From contig NZ_FYEW01000001.1 of the NCBI RefSeq assembly GCF_900187375.1, positions 2,714,880 through 2,778,879 of the forward strand: a DNA stretch of 64,000 bases, written 5' to 3'. Below the pieces are notes generated by a model. That model had not been told where the DNA came from, searched no databases, and saw only the letters and a program-made list of their open reading frames with translations. This document shows positions 34,390 to 41,586 of the stretch, piece by piece. The position numbers and the translations under genes were made by a program. The DNA is from Hymenobacter gelipurpurascens (GTDB taxonomy: Bacteria; Bacteroidota; Bacteroidia; Cytophagales; Hymenobacteraceae). Numbering within the stretch: position 1 is the stretch's first letter; each line of letters starts with the position of its first letter.

Positions 34390-34995
34390 ATGCAGACCAA
34401 CCCAAACCAGCCCAATACACTGCCTCCTGACTATTTCGATGCCGTTTACCGCGCCAATGAGGATCCGTGGAACTTCGAAACCAGCCAATATGAGCACGAA
34501 AAATACGCGGCTACTCTAGCAGCCCTTCCGCGCCCGCACTACGCTGATGCTTTCGAAATTGGCTGCTCCCTAGGTGTCCTGACGCAGCAGCTAGCCCCCC
34601 GTTGCGGACACCTGCTGGCCGTGGATGTGGCACAGGCCGCCCTCGATAAAGCCCGCCAGCGCTGCGCCGCGCTGCCGCAAGTTGAGCTGCAGCTTATGCG
34701 CATACCCGAAGAATTTCCTGCGGCACGACAATTTGATCTGATTCTGGTGTCGGAAGTAGGCTACTACTGGAGCCCCGAGGATTTGCAGCGCTCCACCGAC
34801 CTTATGCTGGAAGCGTTACGCCCCGGTGGGCAGCTGCTCTTGGTGCATTGGACGCCTCCCGTGCACGACTACCCCCTCACTGGTGATGATGTGCACGAAT
34901 TTTTCCTGGCAAAAGCAGGTCCAACAGGTTCACTGCGCCATATAAGCGGCCAGCGGCAGGAAACTTATCGGCTTGATCTGTTCGAGCGAATATAA
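34390..34995 (+). CDS. NodS-like SAM-dependent methyltransferase
   Basis: A 201-residue class I methyltransferase. The SAM motif is F-E-I-G-C-S-L-G-V-L-T (about residues 55-65), the acidic end of strand 2 is L-A-V-D-V-A and motif IV is L-I-L-V-S-E-V-G-Y-Y-W. The opening F-D-A-V-Y-R-A-N-E-D-P-W-N-F and the phrase S-Q-Y-E-H-E-K-Y resemble NodS, which N-methylates the deacetylated glucosamine of Nod factor precursors. NodS follows a deacetylase in rhizobia, and here a PIG-L deacetylase lies 38 bp upstream. An N-methylation role on an amino sugar is therefore a reasonable hypothesis. Confidence 0.85.
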   Translation: MQTNPNQPNTLPPDYFDAVYRANEDPWNFETSQYEHEKYAATLAALPRPHYADAFEIGCSLGVLTQQLAPRCGHLLAVDVAQAALDKARQRCAALPQVELQLMRIPEEFPAARQFDLILVSEVGYYWSPEDLQRSTDLMLEALRPGGQLLLVHWTPPVHDYPLTGDDVHEFFLAKAGPTGSLRHISGQRQETYRLDLFERI

Positions 34996-35050
34996 GCTTC
35001 ACTGCAGGGCCTGCCGGCTTGCGGCTTTATAACAGGCTGATGACTGGACC

Positions 35051-36253
35051 CTAGGCTGCTTGTTGGCTGATCCGCAGCTCGTAGGCCGCTAACTCGCGAC
35101 GAAGGCAGGCAATGGCTTCACTTAGTGGCAACGGGGGCCAATAACCGCGCGGCACGCTGTACTCCTCCCAGCGCGCCAGCACCCACTGCCACAAGTGCCC
35201 AAAGGTGCTACTGTTGCACAGCTGGTGCTCCAACGCCCGTACAGACAGGCCTAGCTGCTTACTCAACAGGGGCAGCGTAGATGCTGATGCGCCTTGCCAC
35301 AAGCGGCGCGTCAGGCCCCGAATCTGCCACTCTGCTACCAGGCGCGCAGGGTTATCTACCAGCGGTTCCTGCTTCGCTTCGTGCAACGTGGCCCATTGCC
35401 GTAGCTGCCACGAGAGGCCTACCGCTACCCTTCCCTGCTGCCGGTTGGAGGTATACACCCGCACTTCCGGACTGTGGCGCAGGCACAAATCATGGCGAAG
35501 CAGGGCTTGGTAAAGAGCCTCATCTTCGAGATACGGCACTATGGGCAAGCCACCTACGCGGCGGTACGCCTTGGGCGTGAGGGCAAAACTAGCTCCAAAA
35601 TGCTGATGGTGGCGGGGCCATGGGTCGGTGGCTACCGGGTCCAGAAGGGCTTCGAGGCGCACGCGTAGCAGGTGGTACGTGGCATCCTGCAGCTGTCTTC
35701 TGCGCACGGGGCAGTACGCCACGGTGTCCGTCAGAATGCGGCCGCCCACGGCGTCGGCGCCCTGCGCGAGGGCAGCTTGCGTGGCGGCCAACCATGTGGG
35801 TGCCACCCGGGTATCGGCGTCGGTGCTGGCAATAAAGCTTCCGGGGGTTTCTACCTGCTCTAGTCGGCGGCAGGCTTCATCCATCAGCAGGCGCCGGGCT
35901 TTGCCTACATGCGCTTCCTGAGGCGGCAGAGTCAGTTCCAGAATATGGAGAGCCAGCGTAGGATGCTGACGACCGAACTGCCGGGCTACCTCGGCCGTGG
36001 CATCGTGGCAATTGTTGGCCAGCACCACTATTTCATACAAGCCATGGTCAAGCGGCAGGCCCTCGAGGGTGGTTTGGGCCGCGAGGGCCGCTAAGGTAGC
36101 AGGCAGGTTTTCTGCTTCGTCTTTGGCAGGAATAATAACGACAGCCTGAAGCCCAGGCTTGGGCAGAACGGGTACTCTCACCCAATCAGTGAGCAAGGCA
36201 GCAGCCGTATTTTCCTGGACGGCATGGAACAGCGAGGGAAGGGCGGAATTCAC
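35051..36253 (-). CDS. Family 2 glycosyltransferase
   Basis: A 400-residue GT-A fold enzyme. The nucleotide-sugar domain starts V-V-I-I-P-A-K-D-E-A-E-N-L-P, the metal site is T-D-A-D-T-R and the acceptor region is L-E-D-E-A-L-Y. The C-terminal 130 residues (about 270-400) are helical without obvious membrane segments. It faces the methyltransferase tail to tail with a 55-bp gap. The four-gene set (dehydrogenase, deacetylase, methyltransferase, transferase) looks like one pathway despite the opposite strand of this gene. The sugar donor and acceptor are not known. Confidence 0.88.
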   Translation of the reverse strand: MNSALPSLFHAVQENTAAALLTDWVRVPVLPKPGLQAVVIIPAKDEAENLPATLAALAAQTTLEGLPLDHGLYEIVVLANNCHDATAEVARQFGRQHPTLALHILELTLPPQEAHVGKARRLLMDEACRRLEQVETPGSFIASTDADTRVAPTWLAATQAALAQGADAVGGRILTDTVAYCPVRRRQLQDATYHLLRVRLEALLDPVATDPWPRHHQHFGASFALTPKAYRRVGGLPIVPYLEDEALYQALLRHDLCLRHSPEVRVYTSNRQQGRVAVGLSWQLRQWATLHEAKQEPLVDNPARLVAEWQIRGLTRRLWQGASASTLPLLSKQLGLSVRALEHQLCNSSTFGHLWQWVLARWEEYSVPRGYWPPLPLSEAIACLRRELAAYELRISQQAA

Positions 36254-36417
36254 AGCACTTTCTACGCAACCAGCAGCCAGAAGTCACACACAATTTCTAT
36301 TGATGCCGCAATTTTTATGCTTTTTTTAAGACATGAGGTTATTCCTCAGGTTGCCCGGCCCTTTCGTGTTAGCTGAACGCTGCCTGTGAAGGAGTACAAA
36401 CAGTGAGCTATTGATAC

Positions 36418-36452
36418 AAAAAAGCGCCTCCCCCGTAAGGAGAAGGCGCTTT
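36418..36452 (-). terminator. Terminator of the outer-membrane protein gene
   Basis: Arms AAAGCGCCT and AGGCGCTTT with a 14-bp loop; a run of A on the plus strand gives the U tract on the minus strand, 22 bp after the stop of the barrel gene. Confidence 0.75.
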
Positions 36453-36473
36453 AAAAGCATCAGCTCAGGCCGA

Positions 36474-37757
36474 CTAAAAAGCCTCGCCCACAGCGAAGAT
36501 AATTCCGGAGTTTCCACCCGACCCGACGCCATAATCGAGGCGTATGTTTAGCCGGTCGCGGCGGTTGAAGCGGAAGCGGGCTCCTAGGCCACCCGCTACT
36601 TTGGTGTCGCTGAAAGTATAGTCGCCGAGGCGTGGCGCCACCTGGCCTACCGCGCCAAATACGACGCCATCAATCCGCCAGAAAAGCTTCTGCCGGATTT
36701 CAGCCTGCGCCGTAGTGAACTGACGGTCGCGGTACTGGGCCTCGTAAATACCACGCATCAGGTACGCATTGTTGTAGAGTGAGCCGCCCAGCGTGGCACC
36801 CATGCCGCCCAGCTCCCGGAACGGCACTTTGCCCGTATGGTATTGCCCCATAAACTGCAGGGCCAAAATGGTATTGTTTGATCCAAACAGCGGATTAAAA
36901 TGCCGCGCGTCCACCATGTATCGCGTGAACTTATAATCGCTGCCGAGCGCACCGCCATTGAACAGCATGTGGGCATCCAAGAAGTTGCCGGTGTAAGTAG
37001 CCAGCAGGTTGTCGCGGCCATCGTACAAAATGGCCGGACCGATACCGGAAGTCGTGTATCCCTCCCGTTGGGTGGCTGGGATATTGAAGTATTGTGTGGC
37101 AGGATTATTAACCGGGTCCTGAGGGTCCTTCAGCTCTACCTTACCTAGGTCGGTGAGTCGGTACCGAATCCCGACAAACAGGTTGGGCACTACCTTGGCC
37201 AGCACCTTTTCATCAAATACCCACAGCGGGTACTTAATCTGGGTTTCATCTGCTTTGCGCGTATTATTCCCGATGCCGTAGTAGTTGAATACCAGATCGT
37301 AGTAGCTCAGCTCGCCCGAGAGGTAGAATTTCTCCTCCGGCGTAAAAATGGTGTGCGTGAGCTGCACGGTAGTTTGCTTTTTCTGCGAAATCCAGGCAAT
37401 AAGACGGGCATTGGACTTGCGCACCATCGTATCCGTCCCGAAGCGCCATACAGGCAGAATGGCTAGGCCACCTGCCGCACCCGTTTCCTGCTGGTAAAAG
37501 GCAATTGGCACCGGGATGAAGCTGGGCTTATTGGGGTCGGAAGGTGTGAGCTTTCTGGCCGATGAAGGCGCCAGCGCCCGGTTGAGTCCTACAGGAGCCC
37601 CCGGTAATGCGGCTTCATCGGGTGTGGTGGTTGGTGCGGTTACTACAGCCGAGACCAGTAGTGCTGCAGAGTCGGCAGTTGTTGCAGGAACCGATTGTGC
37701 CAGAGCGGCGGGAGCAGCTAGCGTGCTTAGTGCTAGCAGCGGGTAAAGAAAGCGCAT
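36474..37757 (-). CDS. Outer-membrane beta-barrel protein, Omp85/BamA-like
   Basis: About 427 residues. The signal peptide is M-R-F-L-Y-P-L-L-A-L-S-T-L-A-A-P-A-A-L-A-Q, then a low-complexity Thr/Ala/Pro stretch (about 25-75). From about residue 95 onward there are alternating beta strands (F-Y-L-S-G-E-L-S-Y-Y-D, G-I-R-Y-R-L-T-D-L), the motif G-P-A-I-L-Y-D-G-R-D and the ending Y-G-V-G-S-G-G-N-S-G-I-I-F-A-V-G-E-A-F, with a C-terminal Phe typical of BAM-inserted barrels. This resembles the surface-antigen barrel of the Omp85 family without visible POTRA domains. The function is unknown. Start at Met 37757. Confidence 0.8.
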   Translation of the reverse strand: MRFLYPLLALSTLAAPAALAQSVPATTADSAALLVSAVVTAPTTTPDEAALPGAPVGLNRALAPSSARKLTPSDPNKPSFIPVPIAFYQQETGAAGGLAILPVWRFGTDTMVRKSNARLIAWISQKKQTTVQLTHTIFTPEEKFYLSGELSYYDLVFNYYGIGNNTRKADETQIKYPLWVFDEKVLAKVVPNLFVGIRYRLTDLGKVELKDPQDPVNNPATQYFNIPATQREGYTTSGIGPAILYDGRDNLLATYTGNFLDAHMLFNGGALGSDYKFTRYMVDARHFNPLFGSNNTILALQFMGQYHTGKVPFRELGGMGATLGGSLYNNAYLMRGIYEAQYRDRQFTTAQAEIRQKLFWRIDGVVFGAVGQVAPRLGDYTFSDTKVAGGLGARFRFNRRDRLNIRLDYGVGSGGNSGIIFAVGEAF

Positions 37758-37875
37758 ACGTGGATGGCTAGAGGACAAAGGATGGATTAATATACAGAAT
37801 AACTAATATTTATCCGATAATGCGGCAGCTGGCATCCTGTATTTCTGTGCTAACGCAACAGTAGGCTCCGCGGTT

Positions 37876-38790
37876 TTACCCCGCCAGCAGCATCGAGAGT
37901 ACCCCGGCCAGCATAATCCATTTGCAGACTGCGCTCAGCTGCGCAAAGTGCCGGCGGCGGTCAGCGCGGCGCAGCCTGTAGGCCAGCCAGCTCAACGGTA
38001 ACAGCACCAATGCCAGCAGCCATAGGCCTAGCCCCCACTGCCTGATTTGCACCATTACCTGCTCTACGCCCAAGAGCAGCACCAGTAAGCAAGCCAGAAA
38101 AAAACCGGCTACCCACTTCGTGCGGGCCACTCCCCATACGATAGGCAGGGTCCGGCAGTCGTGCGCGGCATCACCCCGCATGTCTTCCACATCCTTCACT
38201 ATTTCGCGTACTACCGTCAGCAGGAAAGCGGCCAGCGCATATAGCCACACAGGTTTGCTGCCAGTGCGCAGCTGCAACTCAGGCAGCAGCACCAAGGCAG
38301 CCGTAAGGGCTGCGATACTCACATTGCCAACCAACGCCACTCGCTTAAACCGCGCCGAATAGCCCCAGAGCAACAGCGCGGAGCCTAAGTTTACAGCACC
38401 TAACAACGGCGACAACGCCCCGCTCACTACCACGCCCAGGCCCGAAAGTAGCACATGGGCCATCATGGCGTGGCGCCGGTTTACGGCCTTGCCCACCACC
38501 AGCCGGTCGGGCCGATTGATGGCGTCAATCTTCACATCATAGTAATCGTTGATGATGTAGCCCCCGGCGGCTATACTCAGGGCAGCCAGGGCCATCAGGC
38601 CAAACGAAGAGGCCAGGACTTCGCGCCACGGCGCATCTGGCAGTAGCAATGCCTTGCGCACCAGCAGCAGGCACAAGGCCATAATCAGCAGATTGGGCAG
38701 CCGGATAAGGTGAGCCAGCTGCCGCAACGGGCCGGGGCTGGCCGTAGTCGGTAGCTCGGGGTGCGTAGGGTCGGAAGCAGCGGCAGACAT
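37876..38790 (-). CDS. UbiA family prenyltransferase
   Basis: About 304 residues with eight or nine helices. The first Asp-rich motif is N-D-Y-Y-D-V-K-I-D-A-I-N-R-P-D-R and the second D-V-E-D-M-R-G-D, both diagnostic of UbiA enzymes. The sequence resembles geranylgeranylglycerol-phosphate or digeranylgeranyl-type transferases often found in Bacteroidota, rather than the quinone enzymes, but I cannot separate these. It acts in the inner membrane. The N-terminal 26 residues are hydrophilic. Three start codons lie close together; ATG at 38790 is chosen. Confidence 0.85.
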   Translation of the reverse strand: MSAAASDPTHPELPTTASPGPLRQLAHLIRLPNLLIMALCLLLVRKALLLPDAPWREVLASSFGLMALAALSIAAGGYIINDYYDVKIDAINRPDRLVVGKAVNRRHAMMAHVLLSGLGVVVSGALSPLLGAVNLGSALLLWGYSARFKRVALVGNVSIAALTAALVLLPELQLRTGSKPVWLYALAAFLLTVVREIVKDVEDMRGDAAHDCRTLPIVWGVARTKWVAGFFLACLLVLLLGVEQVMVQIRQWGLGLWLLALVLLPLSWLAYRLRRADRRRHFAQLSAVCKWIMLAGVLSMLLAG

Positions 38791-38895
38791 CAACACACGG
38801 ATAGAAAATAGAATGAGTGCAAAGATGCACCGCCCTCCCCTACAGGCCTAGCAAGAGCATTCAGATACCTGTTCTGGCCACACCATTGGCCAATA

Positions 38896-38927
38896 GAAAG
38901 CCCCTTCCGATGTCGGGAGGGGCTTTC
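38896..38927 (-). terminator. Terminator downstream of the cold-shock gene
   Basis: Perfect 13-bp arms GAAAGCCCCTTCC and GGAAGGGGCTTTC-like complement around a short loop, 35 bp after the csp stop codon on the minus strand. Confidence 0.75.
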
Positions 38928-38962
38928 CTCACTTTTACTGAAAACGTGAGTAGGCGGTTTGC

Positions 38963-39157
38963 CTATACTTTCTTCACATTCACGGCATTAACACCTTTGC
39001 GGCCTTCCTGCGTTTCGAATTCCACGCGGTCGTTTTGCTGCACCTGGCCCCCGTTTAGGCCAGTGATGTGAACGAAGAAATCTTCATTCGTGCCGTCTTC
39101 CGTAATGAAGCCGTAGCCCTTCGACTCATTAAAGAATTTTACGGTTCCTGTTTTCAT
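38963..39157 (-). CDS. cspA: Cold-shock domain protein
   Basis: A 64-residue CspA-type nucleic-acid chaperone: M-K-T-G-T-V-K-F-F-N, RNP1 K-G-Y-G-F-I, RNP2 D-F-F-V-H-I and the typical ending. The open frame runs 21 codons further upstream, but 39157 is the standard start. It lies between two hairpins and appears monocistronic. An A/T-rich leader of about 50 bp precedes it. Confidence 0.95.
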   Translation of the reverse strand: MKTGTVKFFNESKGYGFITEDGTNEDFFVHITGLNGGQVQQNDRVEFETQEGRKGVNAVNVKKV

Positions 39158-39210
39158 GAAATAAAAAAAATGGTGTGAATGATTGGTGGGTAAATATAGA
39201 GGGATTTTGG

Positions 39211-39251
39211 AAAAGCACAACCCCGCCTTGTAGGGGCGGGGTTGTGCTTTT
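39211..39251. terminator. Terminator between the KdsC-like gene and the cold-shock gene
   Basis: Perfect 17-bp arms AAAAGCACAACCCCGCC and complement with a 7-bp loop; 35 bp after the KdsC-like stop on the minus strand. A and T ends on both sides make it bidirectional. Confidence 0.85.
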
Positions 39252-39285
39252 GGCTAGTGGCCTAGAGTAGATAGTTAACAGCGCT

Positions 39286-39789
39286 TTACCACGTATTCTG
39301 CGTGCGCATCACGTCTTCTATCAGCTCCCGAACGGCACCTTTTCCACCGGTTAAGGTGGTCGTGTAGTTACTGATTTCGCGCACGTCGCGGGCGGCATCG
39401 GCGGGGCAGGCGGCCACGGCACACCGGCGCATCACTTCGGCATCGGGTACATCGTCGCCCATGTACGCAATGTGCTCTACTTCCAGGCGGTAGGTGTTGA
39501 TGTAGTTGTTGAAGATCTTCATCTTATCATCAACGCCCAGGAAAATATCGCGGATATCCAACGACTCCAAGCGCTTGCGCACCCCTTCCTCCTCGCGCCC
39601 CGAAATCACGGCAATGCGGTAACCCTTGCGCAAGGCATGCCGAATGGCAAAGCCGTCGCGGATATGAAACGCCCGTGCCTGCTCACCGGAGTTGAAGGCC
39701 AGCAGCGTTCCATCGGTCAGCACGCCATCCACATCCAGCACAAAGGTTTTAATAACGGACAAGTCCGGGGCGGTACTCATTGCACTCAT
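39286..39789 (-). CDS. HAD phosphatase, KdsC-like
   Basis: A 167-residue haloacid-dehalogenase phosphatase. Catalytic motif D-V-D-G-V-L-T-D-G (D18 or so), motif II I-S-G-R-E, and motif III G-D-D-V-P-D. Length and sequence match KdsC, which dephosphorylates 3-deoxy-D-manno-octulosonate 8-phosphate in lipid A core synthesis; relatives act on N-acylneuraminate 9-phosphate. No KDO synthase gene is close by in the window. Translation may begin at Met1 or Met4. The gene is 74 bp downstream of iscX and ends at a terminator, so it could be the last member of a DUF2520-ferredoxin-iscX-kdsC run. Confidence 0.88.
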   Translation of the reverse strand: MSAMSTAPDLSVIKTFVLDVDGVLTDGTLLAFNSGEQARAFHIRDGFAIRHALRKGYRIAVISGREEEGVRKRLESLDIRDIFLGVDDKMKIFNNYINTYRLEVEHIAYMGDDVPDAEVMRRCAVAACPADAARDVREISNYTTTLTGGKGAVRELIEDVMRTQNTW

Positions 39790-39863
39790 AAGCGAAGTAA
39801 AATACGAACTGGGCTCAGGCCCTGTAGGCCACTCCTGTGGGCACTAGATGAGCGCCAGGCTTT

Positions 39864-40100
39864 CTATTGATTATCGCGCCACTCATACACCCACTTGGCC
39901 TGGATCTGCTCCAGGTGGCCTTCGGTGGCCTGCTCACGGGTGCCTTCAAAGTTGGGCAGCGTCAGGACCCACTCCAGCAGATCGGTGAAGCGAATGCGGT
40001 AGATTTTCGCCTCATTGAATTCGTTGCCGAACTTCTCATACAGCGCCATGGCAATATCCTCATGGTCACTCCACTTAATCGGGGGCTCGAAATGGGCCAT
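39864..40100 (-). CDS. iscX: IscX-like protein (YfhJ family)
   Basis: A 78-residue acidic protein with the IscX features: W-S-D-H-E-D-I-A-M-A-L-Y-E-K-F, then I-R-F-T-D-L-L-E-W-V, L-P-N-F-E-G and the ending Q-A-K-W-V-Y-E-W. In E. coli IscX is an adaptor and iron-sensing modulator of the cysteine desulfurase IscS. It is located 105 bp after the ferredoxin gene, which supports a link to Fe-S assembly, even though no iscS or iscU is seen here. Confidence 0.85.
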   Translation of the reverse strand: MAHFEPPIKWSDHEDIAMALYEKFGNEFNEAKIYRIRFTDLLEWVLTLPNFEGTREQATEGHLEQIQAKWVYEWRDNQ

Positions 40101-40205
40101 ATTCTTACGGGTGCGTTAGTAGGTGACAGTTGGCAGAAAGCATGCAGGCTCAGAAGCTATAGCAGCCTCCTGAAGCCTGGCAGCAAACTACAACTGAAAA
40201 TGATA

Positions 40206-40535
40206 TTAGTGGCCTAGGAAGTTCTGCGGTGGAATCAGCACCACCACATCCTGGTTGCCTTGCATTACGCACTGGCACCCAAGGCGGGAGTTGATGCGAG
40301 GGTCTACGGCCCGATCAATGAAATCCTCTTCCTTATCACTGATTTCGGGAAGGTCCTGCTCGCCCTGTAGCACGTAGATATGGCAGGTGCTGCAGCCGCA
40401 GACGCCGCCGCAGTTGTGCTGCAGCTGGATGTCGTTGTTGAGGGCAACGTCCAACACTGACTCGCCCTGGGCGGCCACGTGGGTCTGGTCGGGCTGGCCG
40501 TCCTGGAATTTGAAGGTGATATTAACGACTTTCAC
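40206..40535 (-). CDS. 2Fe-2S ferredoxin, adrenodoxin-like
   Basis: A 109-residue ferredoxin. Cysteines are in H-N-C-G-G-V-C-G-C-S-T-C-H and the fourth in L-G-C-Q-C-V. The pattern C-x5-C-x2-C and C-S-T-C-H is typical of adrenodoxin/IscFdx ferredoxins that supply electrons for Fe-S cluster assembly. It begins at GTG 40535 (M-K-V-V-N-I-T-F); an upstream ATG in frame would add 11 atypical residues. A TTTG/TACCTTTG promoter pair with the ideal 19-bp spacing lies just upstream. IscX follows. Confidence 0.92.
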   Translation of the reverse strand: MKVVNITFKFQDGQPDQTHVAAQGESVLDVALNNDIQLQHNCGGVCGCSTCHIYVLQGEQDLPEISDKEEDFIDRAVDPRINSRLGCQCVMQGNQDVVVLIPPQNFLGH

Positions 40536-40567
40536 GAGTAGCGCGTTGAACGGGCAAAATGCGGGCA

Positions 40568-40598
40568 CAAAGGTACGTTCCCCTCCCCCCGAATCAAA
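40568..40598 (-). promoter_or_regulatory. Promoter of the ferredoxin-iscX genes
   Basis: On the minus strand TTTG (40598-40595) and TACCTTTG (40575-40568) are 19 bp apart, matching the Bacteroidota -33/-7 consensus. It lies in the 64-bp gap between DUF2520 and the ferredoxin gene, 33 bp before the GTG start. Confidence 0.65.
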
Positions 40599-40599
40599 G

Positions 40600-41424
40600 C
40601 TATAAAGGGTCTAGGTTGTTTTGGGCGGCGCCGGCGGCTTGCTGCTGAATGCTCTCCGACAGCACCTTATACAGCTTCTGCCAACCCGGATAAGCCACTA
40701 ATGCCGCCTCATGGCGGGCCAGCGTAGGCCTATCGTGGCGGGCGGCGGGGCCGGTTTGCACCGTGAAGGGTGGGTGCGCCAGGGCCTTATCAATGGTTTC
40801 GCGCACCAGCGGTGTCAACAGATCCAGGGGCAGGTTTTCATCGGTAAGCAACGCGTGGCTGATGCCCAGCAAATGGTTGGTAAAGTTGCAGGCAAACACG
40901 GCGGCTACGTGCAGGCGCAGGCGCTGCCGGGTGTTCACGAGGCGCACATCATGGCTAAGGGAGTGGCCTACCGCCAGCAACTCGGCTTCGCCGGCGGCGT
41001 CGGCAGCTTCCACGCACAATGGCACCGTAGGCCAGTCGAGGTGGCGACCGGGGCTGAAGGTTTGGAGCGGATATAGCACGCCGCCCCGTATGCTAGGCCA
41101 CTCCTCAAACACACTAAGCGGCAGGGCACCAGCCGTGTGTACTACCAGCGCACCATCTGGAAAGCGGGCAGCCGCCAGTACGTCCCGTACTGCTGCATCG
41201 GGCACGGCCACTATATACAGATCGGCGGCGGGCAGCGTGGTTGCGTTGGTGGTGGCCGTGGCACCAGGCAGCTGGACCGCTACTGCAGCGGCTGAGGCAG
41301 CAGAACGGCTCCATACCTGCACTACCCGATGGCCGGCCTCCTGCAACGCCGGCCCCAGATGTTGCGCTAGGCGGCCAGCACCGAGCAGCACTACTGTTCT
41401 GCTTATTGACAATTCAGGAGACAT
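40600..41424 (-). CDS. DUF2520/Rossmann-fold oxidoreductase-like protein
   Basis: A 274-residue protein with an N-terminal Rossmann domain: V-V-L-L-G-A-G-R-L-A-Q-H-L (GxGxxA-like) and W-S-R-S at the end of strand 2 suggest NADP binding. The C-terminal half is helical, with C-N-F-T-N-H-L-L-G-I-S-H and the ending region P-L-V-R-E-T-I-D-K-A, which is the DUF2520 pattern. Proteins of this class are often encoded beside KdsC in Bacteroidota. The substrate is unknown. The gene is separated from the ferredoxin by 64 bp with its own promoter. Confidence 0.85.
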   Translation of the reverse strand: MSPELSISRTVVLLGAGRLAQHLGPALQEAGHRVVQVWSRSAASAAAVAVQLPGATATTNATTLPAADLYIVAVPDAAVRDVLAAARFPDGALVVHTAGALPLSVFEEWPSIRGGVLYPLQTFSPGRHLDWPTVPLCVEAADAAGEAELLAVGHSLSHDVRLVNTRQRLRLHVAAVFACNFTNHLLGISHALLTDENLPLDLLTPLVRETIDKALAHPPFTVQTGPAARHDRPTLARHEAALVAYPGWQKLYKVLSESIQQQAAGAAQNNLDPL

Positions 41425-41586
41425 ACACCAAATTTGAAACTCATGAAAATTATGACTCCGTATTGAAGATTCATCAGGTTATAATGACGTTATTTATGAA
41501 TAATTCAACGATCTGAATCAAGGAAGCTGCATGTACTATCAGCTCCAACTCGCCCTACTGTCACTCACATTACTTTTTCTTCGCGC

